From: Bacteroidales bacterium
Lineage (GTDB): Bacteria > Bacteroidota > Bacteroidia > Bacteroidales > VadinHA17
Assembly (NCBI GenBank): GCA_016936435.1
Contig: JAFGXX010000235.1
Location: 1-42,954, forward strand
Length of the DNA: 42,954 nucleotides
Direction of reading: 5' to 3'
The position numbers and the translations under genes were made by a program. The stretch's first letter is position 1. The number at the start of each line of letters is the position of its first letter. Below the pieces are notes generated by a model. It ran no database searches, was not told the origin of the DNA, and was given only the letters and a program-made list of their open reading frames with translations. Below are positions 21,503 to 31,100 of this stretch, in pieces.

Positions 21503-22537
21503 ATGAACAAAAGAGGAGATAACAAAACCCCGCTGTCGGACCTGGGTAAATACGGATTGATCGATCATCTTTGCAGCGAATTAAAGATCAGCCATAAATC
21601 AACTGTAAGAGGTGTTGGTGATGATGCCACTGTTATTGATAACGGTAACAGGTATACGCTGGTTTCAACTGATCTTCTTCTGGAGGGTATACATTTCAAC
21701 CTCATCTACAGTCCTCTGAAACATCTTGGATATAAAGCTGTTATAAGGGCCATGTCGGACATTTTTGCCATGAACGGCACACCTTCGCAGGTTCTCATAG
21801 CTCTCGGAATCAGTTCAAGGTTTTTTGTTGAAGATCTGCGTGAGTTTTATGAAGGAGCTTCATCTGCATGTGAAAAATACGGAGCCGATCTTGCCGGAGG
21901 AGATACAACAAGTTCACTTACAGGTCTTACCATCAGTGTTACGGCTGTCGGTTCTGTAGAAAAAAATGAGATCACAGGAAGAGCAGGAGCAAAACCCAAC
22001 GATCTGATCTGTGTCACCGGTGATCTGGGAGCAGCCTATGCAGGACTTCAGATCCTGGAGCGGGAAAGGAGGCTATTCGAAAAGGACAGGCAGATAAAAC
22101 CCGATCTCGGCGGAAATGAATATGTTATTGGCCGGCAGCTTAAACCCGAAATTCCTGCCGGGGTACTGGCCATGCTGAGAGGTAAAAAAATAAGGCCGTC
22201 TTCGATGATAGATATTACGGAGGGTCTGGCGTCAGACCTTATGCAGATATGCAAAGCTTCCGGGACAGGTTGCAGGGTCTTCAGCAAAAACATTCCTACA
22301 GACTATGAAACGGTACGGGTCTGTGAAGAGTTTAACATTGACCCTCTCATTCCGGCCCTCAACGGGGGCGATGATTTCGAAATGCTCTTTACGGTTCCGG
22401 TAGAGCTGTACGATAAAATTCTTGGCATCGGGGAAGTAAAAGTGATAGGTCACATAACGGAGAAAGGCTCGGGCAATTTCCTGGTCGGTGCCGACGGAAC
22501 AGAAGTGGAGCTCACAGCACAGGGCTGGAAAAAATAG
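21503..22537 (+). CDS. thiL: Thiamine-phosphate kinase ThiL
   Basis: ThiL phosphorylates thiamine monophosphate to the active diphosphate with ATP. The 344-residue protein shows the ThiL/PurM-fold motifs: RGVGDDATVID (about 33-43), STDLLLEGIHFNL, the glycine-turn ATP/Mg region AVIRAMSDIFAMNGTPSQVL, DLAGGDTTSS, VTGDLGAAYAGLQIL, and ALNGGDDFEMLFTV near the end. Asp residues of GDD and GGDT bind Mg2+ in the family. No other thiamine genes are nearby. It starts 90 nt after the yccF-like gene and converges on lpxA with only 10 nt between stops and no obvious terminator. Confidence 0.95.
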   Translation: MNKRGDNKTPLSDLGKYGLIDHLCSELKISHKSTVRGVGDDATVIDNGNRYTLVSTDLLLEGIHFNLIYSPLKHLGYKAVIRAMSDIFAMNGTPSQVLIALGISSRFFVEDLREFYEGASSACEKYGADLAGGDTTSSLTGLTISVTAVGSVEKNEITGRAGAKPNDLICVTGDLGAAYAGLQILERERRLFEKDRQIKPDLGGNEYVIGRQLKPEIPAGVLAMLRGKKIRPSSMIDITEGLASDLMQICKASGTGCRVFSKNIPTDYETVRVCEEFNIDPLIPALNGGDDFEMLFTVPVELYDKILGIGEVKVIGHITEKGSGNFLVGADGTEVELTAQGWKK

Positions 22538-22547
22538 CAGGACAATT

Positions 22548-23321
22548 CTATTTTGCCCTTATAACTCCTCTTTCGGAACTCCTGATAAATTCCAGGATAT
22601 AATCTCTTTCGGGGGAAGGGCTTATTTGATTCTCCACCTCATCAAGTGCTTTGGAAAGGTTCATCCCGCTCAGGAAGAGAGCCCTGTAGATATTGTGAAT
22701 TTCGTCTATCTTCTCCTTTTCAAATCCCCTTCTTGTAAGTCCCACAGTGTTAAGTCCCATGTATGACAGCGGTTCACGGTCGGCTTTTATGAACGGGGGT
22801 ACATCCATACGTATTTTTGATCCGCCACCCACGATCACATGTGCACCTATCCTGGAAAACTGATGGACGAGAGTGCCGCCGCTGAGAATAGCCCAGTCAT
22901 CAACCCTAACTTCGCCGGCCAGTCCGGTTCCGTTTCCAATAATGCAGTAATTTCCAATCTGGCAGTCGTGGCCGACATGCGAATAAGCCATTAGCAGGCA
23001 TTTACTTCCAACTACCGTTTTACCCACTGCAGCAGTACCCCTGTTCACGGTTGCTCCTTCTCTCATAATTGTCCCGTCGCCCAGTTCGGCCGTGGTCTCT
23101 TCACCCCTGAACTTAAGGTCCTGGGGGATACCCGAAAGGACCGCTGAAGGAAAGATCCTGCATTCCCTGCCTACCCTTGCTCCGTCAAGGACAGTAGCGT
23201 TAGGACCTATCCATGTGTCATCACCAATGATAACATTTCCGGCAATATAGGAAAAGGGTTCAATAACAACATTTTTACCTATGGTGGCATCAGGGTGGAC
23301 AAAAGCTAATTCCGATATCAT
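22548..23321 (-). CDS. lpxA: UDP-N-acetylglucosamine acyltransferase LpxA
   Basis: LpxA starts lipid A synthesis by moving a 3-hydroxyacyl chain from acyl-ACP to UDP-GlcNAc. The 257-residue protein is a left-handed beta helix made of hexapeptide repeats (VVIEPFSYI, VIIGDDTWIGPNATVLDGA), ending in a helical C-terminus (NLSKALDEVENQ). The catalytic His is in LMAYSHVGHDCQIGNYCIIG. Its length is normal for LpxA. It starts 7 nt after the lpxC/fabZ stop, as in other Bacteroidetes lpx operons. Confidence 0.97.
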   Translation of the reverse strand: MISELAFVHPDATIGKNVVIEPFSYIAGNVIIGDDTWIGPNATVLDGARVGRECRIFPSAVLSGIPQDLKFRGEETTAELGDGTIMREGATVNRGTAAVGKTVVGSKCLLMAYSHVGHDCQIGNYCIIGNGTGLAGEVRVDDWAILSGGTLVHQFSRIGAHVIVGGGSKIRMDVPPFIKADREPLSYMGLNTVGLTRRGFEKEKIDEIHNIYRALFLSGMNLSKALDEVENQISPSPERDYILEFIRSSERGVIRAK

Positions 23322-23328
23322 TGCGATC

Positions 23329-24723
23329 CTATTTATTCTTGATTACCTGGGCCACCATTTCACCTTCTGTTACGAGATCATTCCCTACAAAGGCTTGTCC
23401 ATACATCATTACTATTCCTCTGCGAATGGGCTCTATCATTTCCATTTTAAGAATAATGGTATCGCCGGGTACTACTTTATGCTTGAATTTGAGCTTGTCA
23501 ATTTTCAGGAAGTAAGTCGAATATTTCGCGGGTTCTTCCACATCATTCAGCACCAGCAGTCCTCCGCATTGGGCAAGAGCTTCAACGATAAGCACCCCTG
23601 GCATAACCGGTTCGTCGGGGAAATGTCCCTGGAAAAATGGTTCGTTGAAGGTTACATTTTTTATTCCAACGACGGTTGTTTCGTCAAGGTGGATAACCTT
23701 ATCGACCAGGAGGAAGGGTGATCTGTGCGGCAGTTTCTTTTTTATATCCTCAAGAGTCATGACAGGTTTTATCGTCGGGTCATAAACCGGGATATTATGT
23801 TTTGAAAGAGTTTTTTTCATCTCCTGCCTCATCATCCTGGCAAGGCGGGTGTTGGCATAATGTCCGGGCCGGGTTGCAACAACCTTACCCTTAATGGGAT
23901 GGCCTACGAGTGCAAGATCACCCATAAGGTCGAGAAGCTTATGCCGGGCAGGCTCATTGGGATATCTCAGTTCAGTATTGTTGAGGATACCGGCGGTATG
24001 CTTGCTGATGCCGGGTCGGTTGAATAATTTTGCTATCCTGTCTATTTCAGCCTGTTCAACTTCGCGCTCAAGAATTACAACGGCATTATCGAGATCACCA
24101 CCTTTTATCAATCCCATTTTATTAAGAGGCTCCAGTTCATGGAAGAACACAAAAGTACGACTGTCGGCAATCTCCTCTTCAAACTCCTTCACAGTATCCA
24201 GTATGGCATACTGGTTCCCGAGTATCCTGGAATTATAGTCTATAAGGACATTTATACTGAAGTGATCATCGGGATACACAATAAGGTCGACACCATGCTC
24301 TTCGTCGGAATAGACAAGTTTTTGTTTTACGACAAAATAATTCCTCTCTTCTTTAAGTTCGGTGATCCCTGCACTTTTTATGGCATCCACAAAAGCTCTT
24401 GAAGCTCCTCCCATAATCGGTGCCTCGGGAGCATCGAGCTCTATCAGGGCATTATCGACCTGCATCCCGTGCAGTGCAGCAAGAGCATGTTCAATCGTTG
24501 AAACTGAGGCGTTGTTCTGAACCAGTGTCGTCCCTCTTGAAGTGTCGGTAACATGCTCGGCCAGTGCGTCGATTACCGGCTTCCCGGGAAGATCGGTTCT
24601 GCAAAACTTATATCCATGATTCGCAGGAGCAGGCTTGAAAGTTATTTTGACGTTTAATCCCGTATGAAGGCCTTTACCACTCAGGCTTACTTCTTTGGCC
24701 AATGTCCTTTGCTTTTCACTCAT
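23329..24723 (-). CDS. lpxC: Bifunctional LpxC deacetylase / FabZ dehydratase
   Basis: This 464-residue fusion has two enzymes. Residues about 1-305 are LpxC, the Zn-dependent deacetylase that commits UDP-GlcNAc to lipid A. The ligands are seen as His79 in STIEHALAALHG and the His and Asp of ARHKLLDLMGDLALVGHP. Residues about 320-464 are FabZ, the 3-hydroxyacyl-ACP dehydratase, with PHRSPFLLVDKV and HFPDEPVMPGVLIVEALAQ giving the catalytic His and Glu. The fusion places an enzyme that consumes hydroxyacyl-ACP beside the lipid A branch that also needs it. It is a known Bacteroidetes arrangement. A 119-nt A+T-rich gap without a gene separates it from lpxD. Confidence 0.97.
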   Translation of the reverse strand: MSEKQRTLAKEVSLSGKGLHTGLNVKITFKPAPANHGYKFCRTDLPGKPVIDALAEHVTDTSRGTTLVQNNASVSTIEHALAALHGMQVDNALIELDAPEAPIMGGASRAFVDAIKSAGITELKEERNYFVVKQKLVYSDEEHGVDLIVYPDDHFSINVLIDYNSRILGNQYAILDTVKEFEEEIADSRTFVFFHELEPLNKMGLIKGGDLDNAVVILEREVEQAEIDRIAKLFNRPGISKHTAGILNNTELRYPNEPARHKLLDLMGDLALVGHPIKGKVVATRPGHYANTRLARMMRQEMKKTLSKHNIPVYDPTIKPVMTLEDIKKKLPHRSPFLLVDKVIHLDETTVVGIKNVTFNEPFFQGHFPDEPVMPGVLIVEALAQCGGLLVLNDVEEPAKYSTYFLKIDKLKFKHKVVPGDTIILKMEMIEPIRRGIVMMYGQAFVGNDLVTEGEMVAQVIKNK

Positions 24724-24842
24724 TATCTGTTTTATCTGATTAAACCGGGTACAAAAAAAATAAAAAAAATTCGAACAAACTAAAAAATTGCCGTATAACT
24801 ATATTAATACCAGCTGATTTAGTTTAGACTATTATCTTATCA

Positions 24843-25880
24843 TTAAGGTTCTGCCTGTTTACGCAAATCTCTTTCAAGATTGTCCACCTGTACCTTAAGG
24901 TCGGGCAATTTCCTGAAAATCACTGAAGATCTCAGAAAATCCTTGTGGTCTATTGCGGGCAGGCCCAGTAGAATTGAATTATCTTTTTTTACATCTCCTG
25001 CCACTCCTGCCTTGGCACCTATTTTTGTTCCGTCGGCTATCCTCAGGTGTCCGGCTATCCCAACCTGACCTGCAAACATACAGTTCTTTCCCACCTTGGT
25101 TGAACCGGCAATTCCTGTTTGTCCGGCCATAACGGTATTTTCTCCGATCTCCACGTTATGGCCTATCTGGATAAGATTATCGAGCTTGACTCCTTTTCTG
25201 ATAATGGTGGAACCTACTGTGGCCCTGTCGATAGCGACATTTGCTCCTATCTCAACATGATCTTCAATAACGACATTCCCCAGCTGAGGAATCTTCATGA
25301 ATTCAGTCTCCGACTGAGGGGCAAATCCAAAACCGTCGCTGCCGATAACCGAGCCTGCATGAATTGTACAACCTTCACCTACGACACATTCATGATATAT
25401 GGTAACACCCGGGTTTATTGTGCAGCTCTTGCCTATCCTTGAATTATCACCTATATAAACATGTGGATATACGGAGCAGTCATCGCCTATGCTGCAGTTA
25501 TCTCCTATATATGTGTAGGCACCTATATATACATCGGCTCCTATTGTGGCTGTGGGTTCGATTACAGCCGTAGGATGTATGCCTTTTTTTCTCGGACGTG
25601 CCTGATCGACAAGCCTGAGAAGCGATGCAAAGGCATCGTATGCATTGTCGACACGTATGAGTGTGGCTTCTATCTTTGCTGAGGGAACAAATGACCGGTT
25701 CACCAGGACCACCGACGAAAGGGTGGAGTATATGTAATGCTCATATTTGGGATTTGCCAGGAACGAAAGAGCGCCCTTATGGCCTTCCTCTATCCTGGCG
25801 ATGGTGTTCACTACGGTTTCAGGATCTCCTTCAATTTCACCTTTAAGAAATCCTGCGATTGCTGATGCTTTAAATTCCAT
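24843..25880 (-). CDS. lpxD: UDP-3-O-acylglucosamine N-acyltransferase LpxD
   Basis: LpxD adds the second hydroxyacyl chain to UDP-3-O-acyl-glucosamine. The 345-residue protein has an N-terminal uridine-binding domain (about 1-100, with [20 protein letters not shown]), then a left-handed beta helix (about 103-315), and a C-terminal helix ([13 protein letters not shown]). Family-specific sites are [13 protein letters not shown] and [20 protein letters not shown], the latter with the catalytic His. The length is normal. It starts 15 nt after the HD-domain gene. Confidence 0.97.
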   Translation of the reverse strand: MEFKASAIAGFLKGEIEGDPETVVNTIARIEEGHKGALSFLANPKYEHYIYSTLSSVVLVNRSFVPSAKIEATLIRVDNAYDAFASLLRLVDQARPRKKGIHPTAVIEPTATIGADVYIGAYTYIGDNCSIGDDCSVYPHVYIGDNSRIGKSCTINPGVTIYHECVVGEGCTIHAGSVIGSDGFGFAPQSETEFMKIPQLGNVVIEDHVEIGANVAIDRATVGSTIIRKGVKLDNLIQIGHNVEIGENTVMAGQTGIAGSTKVGKNCMFAGQVGIAGHLRIADGTKIGAKAGVAGDVKKDNSILLGLPAIDHKDFLRSSVIFRKLPDLKVQVDNLERDLRKQAEP

Positions 25881-25895
25881 AATTTCCAGTTGTTG

Positions 25896-27149
25896 TTATC
25901 TGCATTCTTTAGGGTAACAGAGAAAATATTTCGTTATCCGTTCCTGAAGGTACCTTTGTTCAAACATATCGGACACCTCTGCAATGTTGGAGCTTTCTCC
26001 CGATTTGAGAAGTATCTTGACTTCCGGTGCCTCGGGAGCATAAGCCAGGTTGGATATACTGTCGGTGAAAACATAGTATGCGGCCAGTTCCGGGCTGATA
26101 CCCGGCAGAAGGGTTACCCGTTTTTTCAGCTCATTCACTCTTGCACTGTCAAACGGTTCATTTTGTAATTCTATTGCGAAAAGGTTTCTTTTTATCAGCC
26201 GTGTTGAAAGGTCGGAAAGAACCTTGTCGGAATCGTCGCACCAGTATTTGGCGGCAACAAAGATATCAGAGTCGTCGAGTTTTGTAAACTGTGAGGCGAT
26301 TATTGAAGGTGTGAAGATATTCTCTCTCAGAAGATCGACAGGCCCGATCCTGTTGCGGAGGAAAAATTTCAGAGCCGGAGTCGCATACAATTCCTTCCCG
26401 GATAATGAGAGCTCCCTGGCCCTTTTCAGTATGTTAACAAGCAGATGCTCCGAAGCCAGAACAGTTTTATGCATATAGACCTGCCAGTACATAAGCCTGC
26501 GGGCTACAAGAAATTTCTCAACTGAGTATATCCCCTTCTCGTCGACCACCAGCCTGTCGTCGACAACATTGAGCATTCTGATAATACGGTCGGACCCCAC
26601 TGAACCTTCGATAACACCGGTAAAGAAACTGTCCCTTCTCAGATAGTCAAGACGATCCATGTCCATCTGCCCCGAAATGAGCTCATGAAAAAATCTTCTT
26701 TCGTAGCTCCCGCTGAAAATCCGAATGGCAAGGTCAAGCTTACCGCTGAATGATTCATTCATCAGGCGCATCAGAAGCAGTGAAAGGTCCTCATGATTTA
26801 TCCCTTCAATTATGGAATGTTCAAGAGCATGCGAAAAAGGACCATGCCCGGCATCATGGAGCAGTATTGCAATAAAGGCAGCTTCCTCCTCTTCGGGCGA
26901 AATATCTATTTTCTTGCTTCTGAGAGTTCTGACAGCCTGATCCATCAGGTAAAGGGCACCCAGACAATGCTGGAACCTGCTGTGTACTGCCCCGGGATAT
27001 ACGAAGCTTGTCAGTCCCAGTTGCTTAATATGTCGTAGCCTCTGAAACCACTGATGTTCAATGATATCGAAAATAAAGTCGCCCGGAATTCCAATAAAAC
27101 CGTAGACGGGGTCGTTTATAATCTTTCTTTTGTTAGTATTGAATACCAC
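25896..27149 (-). CDS. HD-domain phosphohydrolase (dGTPase/SAMHD1-like)
   Basis: This 417-residue cytoplasmic protein has the HD metal site: His61 in RFQHCLGALYL, His98-Asp99 in LLHDAGHGPFSHALEH, and a later Asp in SGQMDMDRLDYLRRDSF. This set resembles deoxynucleotide triphosphohydrolases; a substrate is not proven. The start is GTG at 27149 (read VFNTNKRKIINDPVYGF after the start); no in-frame ATG lies before the conserved NDPVYGF, so I keep GTG. TAATTTTG on the minus strand at 27177-27170 is a possible -7 box. Bacteroidetes often have this gene as the head of the lpxD-lpxC-lpxA group, as here, though the functional link is unclear. Confidence 0.9.
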   Translation of the reverse strand: MVFNTNKRKIINDPVYGFIGIPGDFIFDIIEHQWFQRLRHIKQLGLTSFVYPGAVHSRFQHCLGALYLMDQAVRTLRSKKIDISPEEEEAAFIAILLHDAGHGPFSHALEHSIIEGINHEDLSLLLMRLMNESFSGKLDLAIRIFSGSYERRFFHELISGQMDMDRLDYLRRDSFFTGVIEGSVGSDRIIRMLNVVDDRLVVDEKGIYSVEKFLVARRLMYWQVYMHKTVLASEHLLVNILKRARELSLSGKELYATPALKFFLRNRIGPVDLLRENIFTPSIIASQFTKLDDSDIFVAAKYWCDDSDKVLSDLSTRLIKRNLFAIELQNEPFDSARVNELKKRVTLLPGISPELAAYYVFTDSISNLAYAPEAPEVKILLKSGESSNIAEVSDMFEQRYLQERITKYFLCYPKECR

Positions 27150-27274
27150 CCCCTGAAATTATTAAGATACAAAATTAGGAATTTGTTTTTAATAAAATTA
27201 AATGCAACATTTGGAATAAACGTCGTCTTTTATAGGTCAAATGAACATTAAGAATCCTTGTCAAAACGATTCCC

Positions 27275-28168
27275 ATGAAAATTGAGATCAGGGGCCTGAA
27301 TAAAATATACCCTAACGGCAACCAGGCTTTGAAAGATATTAACCTCGAACTGGAAAACGGCATGTTCGGGTTGCTCGGACCAAACGGAGCCGGGAAATCG
27401 AGTCTTATGAGAATACTTGTAACCCTTATGAAACCTTCATCGGGCGTCGTTCTTATCGACGGGAAGGATATTCAGAAACACAGGAAGGAACTTCGCAGTA
27501 TTCTCGGTTATCTCCCGCAGGATTTCAGATTTTTCTCAGCGCTGAAAACATGGGAATTTCTCGATTACTCAGGCTCTCTTGCAGGCCTCAGGAACAGAAG
27601 GGAGAGGCTTGCCGAGGTCGACAGGCTCCTCGACCAGGTCGGACTGCTGGAAGTACGTGACCGTAAGGCCAACCGACTGTCGGGCGGAATGAAAAGAAGG
27701 CTCGGTATTGCACAGGCCCTCATCGGAAACCCCCGGATAATAGTTGTGGACGAACCGACAACAGGGCTCGACCCCGATGAAAGGATAAGATTCAGAAATA
27801 TCCTTTCTCAACTGAGCCAGAATGACGTGATAATAATACTTTCGACACATATCGTCGGCGACATATCATCAACCTGTCAGAGCATGGCTCTCCTTAACAG
27901 GGGAGAACTTGTATTTAACGGGCCTCCCGAAGATCTTATCAGGCATGCTGAAGGACATGTCTTCAGAATGAACCTGACTCCCTATGAGTACGACAAGGTA
28001 AAGGAAGAATACAATGTAATATCAACCATACCCGTGGATACAGGCTGGGAGGTGCAGGTAGTATCGGATCACATCCCCGGATATGATAACGTCCTGGTGA
28101 CTCCGAATATCGAACACGCATACGTGTACTATATGGAGCATAAACTGCATGCCGACCTTATAGAATAA
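27275..28168 (+). CDS. ABC transporter ATP-binding protein (ABC-2 type exporter)
   Basis: This 297-residue complete nucleotide-binding domain has Walker A GPNGAGKS (Lys41), a Q-loop in YLPQDFRFF, signature LSGGM (135-139), Walker B IIVVDEP (Asp159, Glu160) and the switch His in LSTHIVGD. The extra C-terminal region (about 215-297, beginning HAEGHVFRMNL) has an equivalent after the ABC domain of the 1579-residue fusion downstream. It probably energises the ABC-2 permease half of the next protein, 13 nt away. It opens the seven-gene operon. The A+T-rich leader (27150-27274) shows no strong promoter: TTTG with a weak -7 box only. Confidence 0.95.
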   Translation: MKIEIRGLNKIYPNGNQALKDINLELENGMFGLLGPNGAGKSSLMRILVTLMKPSSGVVLIDGKDIQKHRKELRSILGYLPQDFRFFSALKTWEFLDYSGSLAGLRNRRERLAEVDRLLDQVGLLEVRDRKANRLSGGMKRRLGIAQALIGNPRIIVVDEPTTGLDPDERIRFRNILSQLSQNDVIIILSTHIVGDISSTCQSMALLNRGELVFNGPPEDLIRHAEGHVFRMNLTPYEYDKVKEEYNVISTIPVDTGWEVQVVSDHIPGYDNVLVTPNIEHAYVYYMEHKLHADLIE

Positions 28169-28181
28169 GCAACTTACAATC

Positions 28182-31100
28182 ATGACACTCATTCACAATA
28201 TCAGAACGGTGGCCGGGTACGAGGCCACAACCCTGCGAAGAAGCTGGTTTTTCAGGCTCTTCTCAATAAGCGCTCTCGCCATCTTCACCGGGATGAACAT
28301 AGGCATCTTCTCACCTGTGGGTGACGAAGACTGGTCTCTGGTATCATTCACTTCATCGATTCCACATATAAATTTATATCTCCTCAATATTGCACAGTCG
28401 ATAGTTGTGATCTTTCTCGCTGCCGACTTCCTTAAAAGGGATAAGAAGGTAGATACCAACGAGGTACTGTATACAAGGTCGGTGTCGAATTTCGAATATG
28501 TAATGGGCAAAACCTTCGGGATCCTCAGGCTTTTCCTTGGACTCGATATCCTTATCCTGCTTATAGGCCTGGTGATAAACATCATCTCGAAAAGAATGAG
28601 CATTGATCTGATGGCATATCTGTGGTATCTGATAATAATCTGCGTGCCCACGATCATCTTCAGTCTCGGACTTGCATTTATGCTCATGTCTGTTATCAGG
28701 AACCAGGCGATTACTTTTCTTCTTCTCCTGGGCCTGGCTGCTACAAATATGTTCTGGCTGTGGTTTCGCTTCGGTTTTTTATTCGATTATATGGCTTTCG
28801 GCCTTCCTGTTTTCAGATCTGAGGTGGCCGGATTCGGCAATCCGGAACTTATCCTCAATCAGAGATTATTGTATTTCTCTCTTGGGATGATGCTTGTAAT
28901 GGCTACGATCCTGCTCTTTAAGCGTCTTCCCCAGTCGCGCTTACACATGACCATAGCATGGACTTTCCTGGTCATTTTTTCCTTATTAGCCGGAGTATGT
29001 GGATTCAACACATGGAATCTGTATCATAAAGACATTATTTCGAAAAACCTTGTCGTTGAAACAAACAGACAATTTGAGGAAAAAGCCGTTGCAAGTCTTA
29101 TTTCAGCTTTTATTGAATTCCGTCATTTCGGAGATTCCTACGAGGCTGACGCGAAAATAGTATTCGTTAATGACACAAAAGAAGATCTTACTTCCTATAT
29201 ATTTTCGCTAAACCCGGGGCTCACTGTTTCAAAAATAACATCAAAGGAGGGGGATGTTAGTTTTAAAAGGATAAATCATATCATTCAGGTCGACCCTTCA
29301 TATGCCCTCTCGCCGGGCTTCAGCGACAGCCTTACGATATTATATTCAGGTACTATCGACGAATCGTTCTGTTATCCCGACTATATCGAAAATGAAAAGG
29401 AATCACCCTACAGGATCGCTATGGTGAACGTGGATAAGCGGCAGGCCTTCCTCAGCGACAAATATGTGCTCCTCACGCCCGAATCACACTGGTACCCTGT
29501 TCCGGCTCTCAATTATTACCCTTCAAATCCTGCAAGAATAAAAGTTGACTATACTGATTTTACACTTCGCGTCAAATCGGCTACAGGCCTTCAACCGGTG
29601 GCACAGGGGATAAGGACAAACACAGACGGTACTTATCTTTTTACTCCGGAGAAACCACTTACAGGGCTGACACTGGCCATGGGAAATTATCTCTCAGATA
29701 CACTGATTGTCGATTCGCTGAAATTCATCTCCTGGTATTTCCCCGGAAACGATTACTATAAAAAAGACCTGTCGGAACTCAGGGATACGTTAAACCTCCT
29801 GGTAAGGGGTATTATGAGGGAACTTGAAACGAATTTTTCAACAAAGTATCCTTTCCCTACATTCAACCTTGTAGAAGTTCCCGTTCATTTCTATTCTTTC
29901 CCCAGAATGAGCACTCAGACAAGAGCTGAGCTTCAGCCATCTATGGCCCTGCTGCCTGAAAAATTGTCCACTCTTCAGAATGCCGGATTCGGAAAACAGT
30001 TTACCCGACAGAAAAAACGGATGGAAAGGAGTAACCAGGTAATCACCGACAAGGAACTACAGGTAAGACTCTTCAATAATTTCGTACGTAACACCTTCCT
30101 TAACGGCACAAATTTCAGGATCCGGAACGGACAGGCGTTAAACGAACCAACAAGGTATATGCTGGGTCCGAGTTACTATTTCTTCAGAAATAACTTCTAT
30201 TCAACTGAATACCCTGTTATTAACGCCGTTTTCGAATCGCATCTGCAAAAGATAAGCCAACCCGGGCCGGGAGGAGGCGTAAGGGCGATGGCAGGCGGTC
30301 TCTCAGACATTGACAGGGCTAATCTGATACTCAGGCAAGCCAGCTTCAGGGATGTCCTGGCAATGAACCCCGGAAGCGATACTATCAGTGCGGTACTGAC
30401 CGTTAAGGGTGACTATCTCTTCAACCTGCTGCGCGGGAGGGCGGGCATTGAAAAATTCAATGCGTGGTTCAGGAAATATATAGAAGATAATGAATTCAAA
30501 AGGATCGACATTGCTGAAATGAATGAAGAAATAAGCAAAGAGTTCGGATTTGAATTCTATCCATATCTTGACGACTGGTTTAATATTAAAGAACAGCCGG
30601 GATTCATTTTTGAGAAACCTGTCGCCAATGAAATAATTGTCGGCGACAGGGTAAGATATCTTATCACTTTCGTTGTCTCCAATCCTGAAAAGGTGGCGGG
30701 GATGTTCAATGTTGCATTCCGAACGGGAGGACCAGGAGGAGGCCGTGGAGGTGGTCAGATGATGACCGGTGCTTTCCGGGGCGGACCCGGAGGGGGAGGA
30801 AGGGTGGCAGTTACAATATCGATGCAGGGACGGGGAATGGAAGCTTCCGATATTTCCAGGATAGTTGAGGTAGCACCGGGACAGGCAAAACAGATAGGTA
30901 TCATACTCGACGCTCAGCCAAGGGCAATGATGATAAACACTCTTTTTTCACAGAACATCCCCGGAGAAATTAATATTCCCATCACTGAAATAAAAAAATC
31001 AAGGATCGGACCGGAAAACTTTGAGGATAGTGAAACAGAAGTGACTGTACCTTCACGGAATATGAAGGGAGAAATTATCGTTGACAATGAGGATCCCGGA

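Noticed and set aside
23329-24723. LpxC-FabZ fusion as a novelty
   Set aside because: It is a well known arrangement in Bacteroidetes and serves here mainly as a taxonomic marker.
24724-24842. Internal promoter between lpxD and lpxC/fabZ
   Set aside because: The region is A+T-rich and holds TTAGTTTG on the minus strand, one base off the -7 consensus, but no -33 element at the right distance.
29100-30500. Active M1 zinc peptidase in the permease fusion
   Set aside because: No HExxH or downstream zinc-ligand Glu could be found, so I call it M1-like and probably inactive.
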